Source of the DNA: Phytophthora quininea
Lineage: Eukaryota > Oomycota > Peronosporomycetes > Peronosporales > Peronosporaceae
Direction of reading: 5' to 3'
DNA length: 64,000 bases
Assembly (NCBI GenBank): GCA_011947345.1
Contig: JAAVTG010000542.1
Location: forward strand, 186,001 to 250,000
Position 1 is the first letter of the stretch, and every line of letters starts with the position of its first letter. The translations under genes were made by a program, and so were the position numbers. Below, piece after piece: positions 1 to 9,821 of this stretch. The notes below the pieces were generated by a model. It did not search any database. It had not been told where the DNA came from and was given only the letters and a program-made list of their open reading frames with translations.

Positions 1-170
1 GTCTTAACATCTGCCTCCAAATTGTCCCAAACAAATATGTTGGCGATGTGCTTCAAAGTGACAGAGGTGGTGCGATGTCCGGCAGCTCCGAAATGGCCGA
101 TGATACACACGCGAAGCTGAAGGTCGACTGCTTCCTTCGGCAACCAAATGCGACCGCCAGTGTCACGCAG
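1..170 (-). pseudogene. Integrase HHCC zinc-finger segment of the gypsy element
   Basis: Minus-strand translation of 1-170 gives a segment with GHFGAAGHRTT followed by LKHIANIFVWDNLEADV, the layout of the H2C2 integrase zinc-binding domain in Ty3/gypsy polyproteins. It is open across the whole stretch and runs off the left edge, so the catalytic core is not in view. The frame between this segment and the RNase H at 357 is broken. Confidence 0.7.
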
Positions 171-356
171 GATCCCGTCAGATCCCGCCTTCAGTTCATG
201 TGGAATACTACCCGAAAACAAATTCTGAGCCGTTTGAAAGTGCGCGAGCGTCGGCCACGTGTAAGAGTCATCCAGTTGGAGCGAAATTGGGATCGACACG
301 AGCTGTAATGCAGCGACTGTTGTAAAAGTTGATCCCCATCGAGAAAGAAGATCTGC

Positions 357-869
357 TTAGAAGTTCACGTCGCCGGCATTGTCGTGAATGTCGTAATCCA
401 ATGACATCAACAAAAGAGACCATCGGTGGAGTTTATCTGCAGTATACTTCGGCACCGCTGATGATACTGTCGCCGGTGCGAAAATGTAACGCAGATTGCG
501 GTGGTCGGTATACAAATTAAAACGATCGGGGCGCCTCACGAGATAATCCGCCCGCCTGCACGTCTCCACAATGGCAAAAGCCTCTTTTTCGACAATCGCC
601 CAACGTTTAGCTCCGCCCGAAAACGTGCCGCTGAGCGTCATTAGAGGTTCATGGTGTTGGTCAACAAAATCTCGCAGGAGGTGATCGGTAGGAACTTGCG
701 TAATTGCCGCTCCCCAGTGTGTATCGCTCGCATCCGCAAACATGCAGAGGCGTTTGGCTGGGTCAGGATGTGCCAACGTGAGCGCATGTTCAAGCGCACT
801 TTTGCAGTGTTGAAGAGTGCCACTTTCCAGGTCAGACCAACCGACATCCTGCAGTAGAACCCGACGCAC
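357..869 (-). pseudogene. RNase H domain of the gypsy element
   Basis: A 170-residue open frame carries the layout of the Ty3/gypsy RNase HI domain: FADASDTHWGAAITQ near residue 45 with the first acidic residue, WAIVEKEAFAIVE near residue 90 with the catalytic Glu region, and LYTDHRNLRYIF near residue 117 with the conserved Asp in TDH. It follows the reverse transcriptase on the same strand in a different frame, so a frameshift separates the two. It would degrade the RNA strand of the replication hybrid in an active element. Confidence 0.8.
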
Positions 870-2041
870 CTGCGATTTTTTCGTCCTCCGACCGCCGAGT
901 AGACCTTTTTCATGAACGTGGCCAATGGGAAAACCAGCTTATTGTACACAGGAATCGCCGAACGCATCCAATTCAGCGCGCAGATAAACTGCTGTAGTTC
1001 TTGCCCAGTCGTCGGTGCGGGCAGTTCGCGGAGGGCTCTAATTCGGGCCGGGTCATGGCGAACACCCTCGCTCGAGACAACCCGGCCGCGCCACAAGGCT
1101 TCGGTCATGTAAAACTTGCACTTGGCTGGGTTAAGCTTCAGACCTTTGTCAGCGCAGATCGCCAGCACCCGGCGCATCCGCACCAGTAAATCGGGTGGAG
1201 AAATTGCATACCCGAGAAGATCATCGATCCAGATGAGGAGTCCATTGTTGAATAAATCGCCGAACATGGCTTGGACCGTAGATTGCACGTAGGCGACACT
1301 GTTGGATCCTCCCATGAGGACACGCGTGGGCGTGATCACACCCATTTCCGCGAGAATTGAGTAAATTTGCTGGCATTCGGGCGCTACCCCGAACTGCCAG
1401 AAGCCTTTAAAGAAATCAAAAGAGAAATAGCACTGACAGCCTCGGAGTCGATCAAATTCGACTTCGAGAATTGGCATTGGCCACACCACTGGCTCCACGC
1501 GTTTGTTCGCCTTGCGCACATCCACAGTCATGCGGTGGTCGTCTCCCTTGGGCACAATGTGAGGCGGTGAGCACCATTCACTTGACGGATTCCGGTAGCA
1601 AAGTCCTGCGTCTAGCAGCATCTGAACATGGCGCGCCAAAAATTCTCGGTGTTCTGCGGAGTAGCGTCGCGATCGGCATCGGACCGGCGATGCTCCTGGT
1701 TTCAGCTTTATCTGCATAGGAGGCATGTCCACTGGTGGATCACTCCCAAGCGCCAGTCGAAACACATCAATGTGTTCTTGAAGAAGCGCGTGGACCGCCT
1801 CGAGAAATTCAACCGGTGCACCCATAGCTTTTGCTTCATTAATTCCACGCTGGAGGGCGTGTCGGACTTTATCGCTGTCGGCTGCGGTTGCATCCGGCAC
1901 AGGAAAGCATGCGGCCTCCTCCGCATCACTGAGACTGTCTTCTTCGGGTGTGCTCTCCACCTTCTGCACGCCATACGCACAGACGTCCGCACGAGGGCCG
2001 GATGCTTCCAAATCGCTGAAATCATATTCCGACTGCACCAT
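641..2041 (-). pseudogene. Gypsy reverse transcriptase fragment
   Basis: The open frame contains an acidic linker (residues 1-90), then a Ty3-type RT: WCSPPHIVPKGDDHRMTVD in the fingers, YFSFDFFKGFWQFGV carrying the first catalytic Asp, a degraded primer-grip region, and IWIDDLLGYA carrying the paired catalytic Asp residues. The usual YxDD/FxDD context has drifted to WIDD. After about residue 375 the frame departs from RT/RH homology (the true continuation is the RNase H frame at 357-869), so the C-terminal 90 residues listed in this frame are nonsense. Confidence 0.85.
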
Positions 2042-2276
2042 TTGAGCGGACTCGATGAGCTTTTAGGATCATAACCCAAGCGCTCCATGACTGCGTTGGA
2101 CAGCAAAATGTCACCAACGCGATCTGGCAGCGGCCCGGAGACATCAAACAGCTCACGTGTCGCAACACGAGCGGCCCTCCGGGCGTCTCAAAACGCAAAG
2201 TCAACAGCGTTTAGTCCGTCATCGTAATCGGCGTCGGCCCCACTTCTTCTATCACATGCGGTACTTTTAGTTTTCG

Positions 2277-2579
2277 TCAAGGAAGCCACCCGTGATTGTC
2301 TTCCAGCTTCTGCACTAAACTAGGAGCGATCATGCTCACTTCGGCAGCGCTGTCGGGTTTGACAAAAGTGTCTACTGAGTCCATGGCTCGGCAGGCCAGA
2401 GTCCGTCTGGTGGATTGATCGTTGGAGTCACTAAGGCGCGCAATAGCCACAGAACGTTGTGGGCGAGCCTTCTTGCCGGTGTTGGTCTCATAAAGCTCCT
2501 TTGCTTCAGCAAAATCCTGCACTTGGGGGCACTGAAAAACTGAATGCATCAGATCACTGCACTTGAAACACGCTCGCAC
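2277..2579 (-). pseudogene. Gag zinc knuckle and retropepsin start of the gypsy element
   Basis: The first residues hold CFKCSDLMHSVFQC, a CCHC knuckle (C-x2-C-x4-H-x4-C). Further on, DTFVKPDSAAEVSMI resembles the start of a retropepsin with the active-site DSG/DTG changed to DSA. The segment lies between the Gag coiled coil and the RT on the same strand, which is the expected place. The altered active site and the frame breaks on both sides mark it as dead. Confidence 0.65.
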
Positions 2580-3670
2580 TGGTTTTGGTCCGCTGACGTT
2601 CGTCGCCTTAGGTTTCCGATCAGACTGGCCACTTCGTCCCTTGTTTGCGGTGGCTGCAGCCTGTGAAGAAACTCCAACACTCTGTGGCGCCTCATTGCGA
2701 CGTGATTTATCCGGTTTTCCTCCCCATTTGCGAACGTTATTTCCTCGCTGCTGCTGCTGCTGCTGGCTCGAGCTACTAGTACCGGAGCCACTACCAACAC
2801 GGTGAGTCTCAAACTTTATAAACTCTTCGACTTGTGGCTTCAGCCATCAGAGAAATGCGGTGAGATCCTTTTTAATCTTTTTCCCTGCCGGCCTCTCCAG
2901 GTTTTCTTTGATTGCAGACCGGAAACTTGAGGACGTAAGGCTTCTACCAGGTAGCCTACGACTCGTTTGGGATCTTCATGGATGATGCTCTCCATGTTAA
3001 CACCGTTCACAGCCTTGTAAATGTAACACGTAGCGCGGGCGAGGAGCGTTGGGGCGAGACGGCGCCGGCGACGAGTTGGCGGAGACGGCGAACGGCGGAG
3101 ACTGGCGGTGGCGCAGCTGGAGGAGGCGCCTTGGCCCTGGAAGTAGAATTGAGAAGTGAGATTGATCTGGCGGGTTTATCTTGCTAGCGCGCGTTGGGGA
3201 AACGCAAAGGGAAATCCAGTTCCCATCCTAAAGCCTATCAATTCTCTAAGTCCATATGAATCCTAAATCTACCAATGAACAGCTCCTAACTGGAAACGTA
3301 GCTCGAATCTTGAATCTTCTTGATGCGTCCCATAATCAAGAATCCATCGATAACTGGATTCTTTCAAATCCGTAGAATTTAAGAGCCAATCAGAGTAAAG
3401 ATTATGGGACGTTCTTGAGACACCTAGAAAGTGTAATCTTGAACTTGAAGCCCTCGACCAATAGGAACGCTTTATGTATGTATGTTTACTACCACAAAGA
3501 TAGCCAGCTATCCAGCATAATCTGGATAGTCTCAAAACGTATTGACGGGGTTGTCGTCTGCAACATGTTGTCGCTGACGGCAATTCCGTCACAGTAAAAG
3601 TCAGCGAGGAGGCGTAACATCCTTGACTCTGCGTCCAGCAAGTTCACGTCCATGACCAGTGCTTGCATCG

Positions 3671-4508
3671 CTACATCCAAACGCTGGTACGCCGTGTAGT
3701 CTGTGGTTCGAGCGTCGAAGAAATATTTTTCCAGTCGTCCTCAGTAACTTCTTTTTCCGTTTTGAACAGCTCGAAGCGGCAAATTCTTTCCAACGAGCTC
3801 TGCTCAATGCACGCCCCGATCGGAATGACAAAAACTTTCGTTTGAGTACCTTGATTCAAGACATCGACTCGGCGCTTGTACACCATGTAACTATCCATGA
3901 AGTCACGTTTTTCCTTCTTGGAACTGTCGCGATAAAGCGGTGGGACGGGCATATTCGCACCAGTCGCTAACGTTACCGTCGGCATTTTCTCCGAGCTGTC
4001 GCGGTCCTCATTTTCCCGTGGTCATTGCCTCCGGTGTTTGAGCGAAAAGCCCCCATCGATCTTCCACGTGTGGGCGGACCGCTTCGGCCAGACTTTCCAG
4101 CCGTTGTCCTTGTTCGCCTACTGCTGCCTCTGCAGCTTCTAGGAGCCGCACGTGTTCCTCAATTTGTTTTCGCTGATCAGCCATTTGCCGTCGGAACTGT
4201 TCATGGTGCTCTTGTAGCGCCATCTGACGCTCATGTTGCTGTTGCAGGTACTCCGACGTCTGTGTCGCTATAGCGTCTTGCTGCTGTTTAACTTGGCTGA
4301 TTTGTTCCACAGTAGAATGGTGGGCGGCTGCCGAGCACTGCGCCAGTTGATCAATCTGTCGCCTTGTGTCTTGGTCAGCGATGCTTCGCTGGACAGCCAT
4401 TGTGGTCGTCGTTTCTTGCGTCACTATGATGTCATCTTCCGTGCGGATTGGCATCTCAGCAAGGTTAGACTGCCTGACCATCGCACCGTCGCCCAGGTCT
4501 TGCTCCAT
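3671..4508 (-). pseudogene. Gag-like coiled-coil region of the gypsy element
   Basis: Two consecutive minus-strand frames (4508-4008 and 3985-3671) are read as one broken Gag. The first is Gln/Glu-rich with a long predicted coiled coil (repeats of QQQHERQMALQEH type) and no cysteines. The second has VPPLYRDSSKKEKRDFMDSY, a motif common at the start of oomycete gypsy Gag capsid regions. A stop and frame change separate the parts. Assignment rests on position upstream of the CCHC knuckle and on composition. Confidence 0.55.
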
Positions 4509-4683
4509 AGCTCTTCCGACAGGAACTAAAGAATTCTTTGTTCCCTCTGTTGGTCGAACTTTGAAGTGAATTGATATCTAGTGTTTTCCTGTGTGGGTTT
4601 CTGGCAGCTCCTACGGGTATTTCTAGTGGTTTCTTAACTGCTCAATCCTTGAGTGTGCTTGGTGACGGCAGCACGTCGTCCGC

Positions 4684-4866
4684 GAGCAACAAATTGCCAA
4701 TATGCGGTGGCAGACGCAGGCCACGGGTGATTGGGCTCAGCTGCCTAAGAATAAGCAGACTGCCGAAACTGTCATCAAGTACGCCAAGCAGGTCGCGAAA
4801 CATGATCCGAAGAAAAGCAAGGCCATCACTCAGTCGATCAACAGGATCAAGGGAAATATGGACTAG
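4684..4866 (+). pseudogene. Short coding-like fragment, unrecognised
   Basis: A clean 60-codon open frame ends at TAG 4864-4866 and reads as soluble, Lys/Gln-rich protein (WQTQATGDWAQLPKNKQ, VIKYAKQVAKHDPKKSKA). A start is possible at ATG 4702. The composition is much more protein-like than the overlapping frames, but I do not recognise the family. It may be a Gag N-terminus or a truncated host exon caught between two retroelements. Confidence 0.25.
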
Positions 4867-5040
4867 ATCATCTAGCCCGAGCACACTATCGCGGTAGCTA
4901 CTATTTTGCTCGTTTGACTTGACGAAAGCGTGCGTTAGTTGCGTGTTTTGCGCGGTGGCTCAATGTAAATCTTTGCATGAATTTCATCGAGCAGCTCGAC
5001 AACTTATACGCCACCATATGTTTTATGCATTATCAAGACC

Positions 5041-6820
5041 AATGGAGAACGACTCCAGCTCCACGGAGAGCGAGGAGTATGCGTTTGAGGCCACATCGCC
5101 GCCCCGCCGAGCCGCTGACACGATCCCAGGACCGCCGCTGCAGCCTCCACCGCCAGACGTTTTGCACAACAACATCTTAGATCTGTTGCCATGCAGACTT
5201 CTGCTGCGCCACCAGCTTCACCCACGGAGCTAACTGCTTCGGCGAGGGATGTATTTGCTGGGAGAACCGTTTGTGAGTTTAAGCCTGTCAGGCCGAAATC
5301 CTCCACTAGCAAGGAACACCCGACCCAAAACTGCACTCTGGGGCAACACCAACCGATAAGCCACCAACACGTTGTGGGGTGCTGCAGACACCAATTGACG
5401 GGGTACCTGCATGGTGTGGGGCCCAAGAATCAGAGATTGTTTTGTGCGTACTGCAGGCGGGGATGCCCCCGTCCAAGTTCGCGAAGAAGCAGCGGAAGAA
5501 GTCGCAAGTCTCAAGGAAATGTACGGACTGCAACTGCGTCCGCCAGCAGCGTCCACCATGATCCTCGGCGTTCTTACCACACATCATGGAACTGAGCGCG
5601 GCGAGGAGAGAGAGCACGCTTCACAAGCCACCTTCCGATGTTGGGCCCGCACCAGTACCAAGAACCCGCAGAAGTTCATCACCACCTTTGCCACCTTTCG
5701 CTACCAGTGATCACTTGCTCTCGGGCGAAGACTCCGATGGCATCGGACCGACAGAAAGGATGATGAAGCGAGCTCCACGCGTAGCAGCCTCAAAAGCGCG
5801 TGAAGAATGGAAGAAACCTCGACCCCTCCTTCCAAGAAACAGCGTCGCCGCGTAAGGCCTGGCGGGTTCTCGCCATGAGTGTAATCCGAGCAAAAGCACC
5901 GCCGTGGTGACTCACAAGGCAGTTCGGTATCCGCACTCTCGGCCGACGCCGAATCGGTGCAGGAAGATCGATGCGCTCGTCATCAAGTGGAGGCAAAGGT
6001 GAGAGTGTAACCAGTGTCCATGTTGGTGCGTCGGTACTGCTGGATATGATGGCAGATTGTCACTTGTGAAAACGCAGCAAATATCACAATGGTTCGTCAA
6101 AGCGTGGCTCGAGAGGTCTAACCCCGGTCCGGGTGGCAGTGGCTCGATTATTCTCCGCACAGAAGCTGATAATGCAGCTTCACGGCGTGCTGGATAGCTC
6201 AAATGTCATGTGCGAGCAAGTCAACGACCAATAATGTGGCGGAGAATATGGGTCTTCTAACGGGACTACGAGCCTGTGTCCAACATGGATACTCTCCAGT
6301 TCATGTCATTGGGGATAGTGAGATCATAATACGGCAGCATCGACGAAGGAAACCGCCCAAAGCCCCCACTTAAAGCACATCTATTGGCGAAGCAGACGAT
6401 TAGCTGACCAGGTCCGTGTGATACAGTGGCACCACCACCGACGGAGTCACAACAAAATGGCGGACAAACTTGCCAATCAGGCAATGGACTCTCAACGAAG
6501 CATTCAATTGCGCATTGAAGGGACAACTACTCAACTACAGCAATGGGCACCGGTACTTCAGCATCAACATGGAGATGTCGCTTACTGGGCTGACAATTAG
6601 GAAACCACGACGCGAGATAGCATTGTGGCCAATCCCCTTGGGGCATTTACAGGTGACTCGACCGAGTTGACCGCAGACACCGGCGGAGAGTAGCTCTGGT
6701 CGGGATTACAGCTAGTGGACGACTCAGGGACGCCCACTAGAACGGACATAGGAAGTCGTTTGCATAGCTAAGTGACATCAATATACCTCACTGAAAAAAC
6801 AAAAACAAAACAAAATGGTT
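5041..6820 (+). mobile_element. Non-LTR (LINE-like) retroelement remnant with RNase H and A-rich tail
   Basis: An acidic Ser/Pro-rich N-terminal ORF (from ATG 5041, MENDSSSTESEEYAF) continues through frame changes into a Cys-containing segment near 5430-5555 (VLQAGMPPSKFAKKQRK and RKCTDCNC). About 600 bp later there is an RNase H domain, and 190 bp after it an A-rich run (6795-6816, A6 followed by CA5 and CA4 units). An ORF1-like zinc protein, a C-terminal RNase H and a 3' A-rich tail together suggest a LINE-type element with its RT deleted. No long terminal repeats were seen. Confidence 0.45.
6100..6600 (+). pseudogene. RNase H domain remnant (retroelement)
   Basis: Across three frames the pieces of an RNase HI domain can be read: NPGPGGSGSIIL (strand 1), STTNNVAENMGLLTGLRAC (helix with the catalytic Glu), VHVIGDSEIIIRQ (strand with the catalytic Asp), and HHHRRSHNKMADKLANQAMD (C-terminal His/Asp helix, 6430-6487). 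The frame breaks twice, near 6180 and 6390. This form of RNase H is typical of retroelement polyproteins and some host-like RNase HI proteins in oomycetes. The nearby A-rich tail favours a retroelement. Confidence 0.7.
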
Positions 6821-7024
6821 TGTCTAAGCCCCTAGTCGTGAAGCGGAATGCCCTTCATCAATTTCATTGCTTCTCGTCGAAGCTACTCATTCGCGCCCTA
6901 GTCGTGCGCTGTGGTTCCGGTGAAGGCGTCGGCGCTTCTCTCACTTGAGCGGCATCTGGCGCTTCAGTGACCATCAACTGCCACCTTTAACTTGCCCCTA
7001 AAATCTTCGTTCTCATTCCGCAAC

Positions 7025-7858
7025 ATGCCGTCTACCAAGCGCCCGTCCAGCTTCACGATCATCGGGCCCCCGCCGAACGAGCCAGGGCATCGTACACTCG
7101 TGTGCGCCGTGAAAGGAATCTCCAACCGCGTCTGTATCGTCGCCATCCGCGCCGACGCGCCAATGGCAGAGCAGCAGAAGAAGATCTACCAGGCCAACGC
7201 CGCCGACTTCAGCGACATCACCGCCGCCATGCTGCGCCTCTTCTCGACCAAGCTCTTTCCCGGTGACGAGTGGGCTCGGCTCGACACCACACAAAACATC
7301 GAGAATCCGCCGTTCGAAGGCTGCTTGGGCTGGTCTTTCAAACTCGTGGGAGACTACTTCCCGCCCAACATTGCCCGTGTCGGCTCGGGCGTCGTGCACG
7401 TCCTGGTACAACCAGAAATATTCCTTTGGGCACCTAATCCGCATCCTCCGCAGCTGAGTCTGCCGGACGACAAGCCCACTAGCACAGACTTTGCGGAAGA
7501 CTCTGGGCGATGCTATCGAATTAAGGAGGCGATGGATCTGGTTGTGACGTGGGAAATCCAAGGCACATACTTCTCTGCGCTGCACACTTACACAAATGCC
7601 CAATGGCTCGAGTACGAGCGCTATTGTGGCATCGACCGGTCGCGCGACTTCATCGGAGACAAGAAGACGTGGTGAGAGCTGTTTGCTGCGTGCAACGAAG
7701 CGGTGATCAGGGCGGAGGGCAGGGTTGGCAGTCGCTTCATTGAGGACTTCGAGTGGGTGTCGGAAGACACGCTGGAAGCTGTGACGTGTCAACAGAGGTT
7801 TGGGAGCTGGAACTCCCGGCAAAGGTCTTGCTTGTATTGGTTGTTGCACTTGAGGTAA
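7025..7858 (+). pseudogene. Crinkler (CRN)-like protein with in-frame stop
   Basis: From ATG 7025 the frame is GC-rich and open for 216 codons to TGA 7673-7675, then stays open and protein-like for another 60 codons to TAA 7856. Residues 20-75 resemble the CRN header: HRTLVCAVKG, a ubiquitin-like spacing, and MLRLFSTK in the place of the LxLFLAK motif, followed by a W (GDEWARL) as in CRN headers. The C-terminal part is unrecognised. Such proteins are host-translocated effectors or related intracellular proteins in oomycetes. There is no signal peptide at this start. A divergent non-CRN protein is possible. The TGA may be a pseudogenising mutation or a base error. Confidence 0.45.
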
Positions 7859-8235
7859 AAGCAAAGTGAGATAGCTATCCTACTTCGCGGGCGCACCCTC
7901 CTGCCGTGTCGGCAGTCCAGGGGAGCCGCCCTTGTAGTGCTTGAGGTTGACGAGTGCAAGCAAATACACTCCGTCGATACAGCTGAGCCTTGCGCCAGAA
8001 CGTTAATCACAGTTCCTTCGAGTATGCCTGTAGCAAGCTCACACCAGCTACCGTGGCTGCGGGGTTCAGGAGCTGGCGTTCTGATGCGTACCAGCCACCA
8101 TCACAGAAGCGCAAGTTGTGTCATGATCCGGACGTCAAAACACTTGTTGCTCAGCCTGTCCACCTCGTGGTGTTGCTTAAGGAGTTGTGCTTAAATAAGA
8201 CGGTGTACATGTGACTCCAAGCCCGCAAAGCCGTG
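7859..8235. other. Intergenic, no supported gene
   Basis: Short frames on both strands lack recognisable motifs or consistent composition. I see no promoter or repeat that I can support. It separates the CRN-like gene (plus) from the zinc-motif gene (minus), which converge here, so it probably holds both 3' ends. Confidence 0.4.
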
Positions 8236-8861
8236 TTAGTTGTGCTGGCGGGTTCTCTGGATCTGCTCCTTCTTCTGTTGGTTTCGCTCAGCGAGTCTGC
8301 GCTCTCGCGCTGTCTTGCCGCTAACAATTGTAAACTGCTCCTCCCACCGCTGCTTGAGGCTTTTTCTCTCGAAAGGCGGCAGGTTGGATTCTGTAGCTTT
8401 CTTCTCCTTCTGCTGCCGAAGTCTTTCGACCTCCACCGCCTCTGCGAACTCTGGCTTTCTCCTAAGACATCGCAGCACTTCAGGCTTTGCTTGGCTGCAC
8501 TTGCGGCACCTCGGAATCGCTCGAGCGGGGCTCCTGTTGTTCAGACTGAACTTGTCGAGCGGGTAGTCGACATTGCAGCACAAACACTTTTGGTGCCGAA
8601 TTTCCCGTCACGAACACTGGTAACTTCGCTCTCGCTGACGCTGGGCAGCTTCTGTCTGCACCGAGTGCAGTATTTCTTGCTCGGCGCTGCGTACTCCGTT
8701 GTCGTCGTCGAGCTGTCAGCGCTCTGTTCTTTCACTTCGCTCGGTTTGGCTGAGGCTTCATTCTCTGCTTTATCGACAATAGTCGACTCAGTGGCATCGT
8801 CGTCATAGCATTCACTCTCCGTGGAGGAGCCGTCGATTAGGGCAGCAAAAGTGTCGGCCAT
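8236..8861 (-). pseudogene. Stc1-like zinc-binding protein, broken by a frameshift
   Basis: Start taken at ATG 8861-8859 (MADTFAALIDG), giving an acidic Ser/Thr-rich N-terminus of about 75 residues, then KKYCTRCRQKLP. Near 8600 the frame shifts by one; the next frame starts within HQKCLCCNVDYPLDKFS and continues to PRCRKCSQ, then a basic, Gln/Glu-rich tail to TAA. The CxxC...F...CxxC layout resembles the Stc1 domain, which in fission yeast links RNAi to chromatin modification, but this is a weak, short match. The Cys pairs straddle the frameshift, so one base has probably been gained or lost. A plus-strand frame covers the same bases and is a shadow. Confidence 0.45.
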
Positions 8862-9217
8862 GATGGTGCAAGTTGGTGGTTGTCCAAGAAGCTGCCAAGG
8901 AAACGTCGATTGGTCCAAATGAGGCATACAAATCTTAACGTCAACGCTTGGCCCAACCTTGGCGATCACAGCTCTCTGCAGTGTCCTCGTCGTGGCGTAC
9001 TGCATGCATTTTCAACGACGCTGAAAGGATATTCGACTTTCAACCCATGTATTACAGAACGAAGCAACAGAGCTTGATTGTTTGTGCCAGTCAACCTGCA
9101 CGCGATGCTTCTATTCTACTCTACAAAGGGGCTATCGTCGGCCAAACTGCAGCTTCATCCCTTTACAGCGAGACGCCCGGGCAACAGCATACTCTACTTG
9201 ATGTTGGTGTTGGCCGT

Positions 9218-9601
9218 TTACGGCATAACCAAGTCGTCCGTCAGGTTGGGGACGGTCGTCGCCGGTACGGCTTGGCCGGTGGAGAGCTTCTCGGGGTCGG
9301 CAGGCTGTACGTGTTGAACGTGTGCAAGTCGGTGCATGGGGGCGGTCTGGTAGATCGGCAGGTCGGCCCCGTTAAATGTCGGGACGTCGGTGGCTTGTTC
9401 GCTCGACGGCTTGCTGTGGATCGGCAGGTTGTATGATTTGAACGTGGGGACGTCTGTGGGCGGAACGGTTGGGTTCTCCACGGGCGTGAGGTTCACGAAG
9501 AGGAGGTTCTTGAAGCTCTGCATGCCGTCCGCAAAATGGTTCGTCACGGATACCAGCGCCAGCGCAGCAGCAAAGACAGCGGTACAGGTCGTGAACTTCA
9601 T
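9218..9601 (-). CDS. Small secreted protein with an internal repeat
   Basis: ATG 9601-9599 gives a 127-residue protein beginning MKFTTCTAVFAAALALVSV, a clear signal peptide with likely cleavage near residue 20-26. An in-frame codon upstream would place 12 polar residues before it and spoil the signal, so the inner Met is chosen. The mature part is Pro/Thr-rich, has no further Cys, and holds an imperfect repeat: TDVPTFKSYNLPI and TDVPTFNGADLPI, about 28 residues apart. No RxLR or LxLFLAK motif is present. It looks like an oomycete apoplastic secreted protein of unknown role. A mariner element lies only 20 bp upstream of the start codon, so its native promoter is displaced. Confidence 0.6.
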   Translation of the reverse strand: MKFTTCTAVFAAALALVSVTNHFADGMQSFKNLLFVNLTPVENPTVPPTDVPTFKSYNLPIHSKPSSEQATDVPTFNGADLPIYQTAPMHRLAHVQHVQPADPEKLSTGQAVPATTVPNLTDDLVMP

Positions 9602-9655
9602 GGCTCGGGGGTTGGAGAGGTACACTAAGCACAGCAATTAGTGTTAGTGGATATT

Positions 9656-9699
9656 TAGTGTTAGTTTTGTATTAGTGTTAATAACACTAATTCGTGTGT
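9656..9699 (+). repeat. Left subterminal 44-bp direct repeat with a 21-bp palindrome
   Basis: This copy begins TAGTGTTAGT, has a 4-bp variable spacer, then TATTAGTGTTA and a central A inside a palindrome at 9671-9691 (two perfect 10-bp arms), and ends TTCGTGTGT. The same arrangement recurs at 11696-11739 in the same orientation. Such subterminal repeats commonly bind transposase; that role is inferred here. Confidence 0.85.
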
Positions 9700-9821
9700 T
9701 CTACGGTAGCCAGAAAAACTCACACTAATTCAGGTATTATTGGAGCACAGTTTGCTTTCTATCCCATTCTCATTCTGACCTGACACAGACACCAGTTCAC
9801 AGCAAGCCACAAAGCACGACA

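Larger units (their letters stand above)
1..4508 (-). mobile_element. Degenerate Ty3/gypsy LTR retrotransposon, truncated by window edge
   Basis: Read on the minus strand from 4508 down to 1, the order is coiled-coil Gag, zinc knuckle, protease start, reverse transcriptase, RNase H and the HHCC finger of an integrase, which is the Ty3/gypsy order. The frame changes several times and the integrase core lies beyond the left edge. I did not find a convincing 5' LTR to the right of 4508, so the right boundary is only the first Gag codon. The element is not functional as read. Domain order and motifs are seen directly; family assignment follows from that order. Confidence 0.85.

Noticed and set aside
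7013..7864. 283-codon minus-strand ORF, longer than the plus-strand gene
   Set aside because: It is the antisense of the CRN-like frame, rich in Arg/Leu/Val with no motif; its length follows from GC-rich codon use on the other strand.
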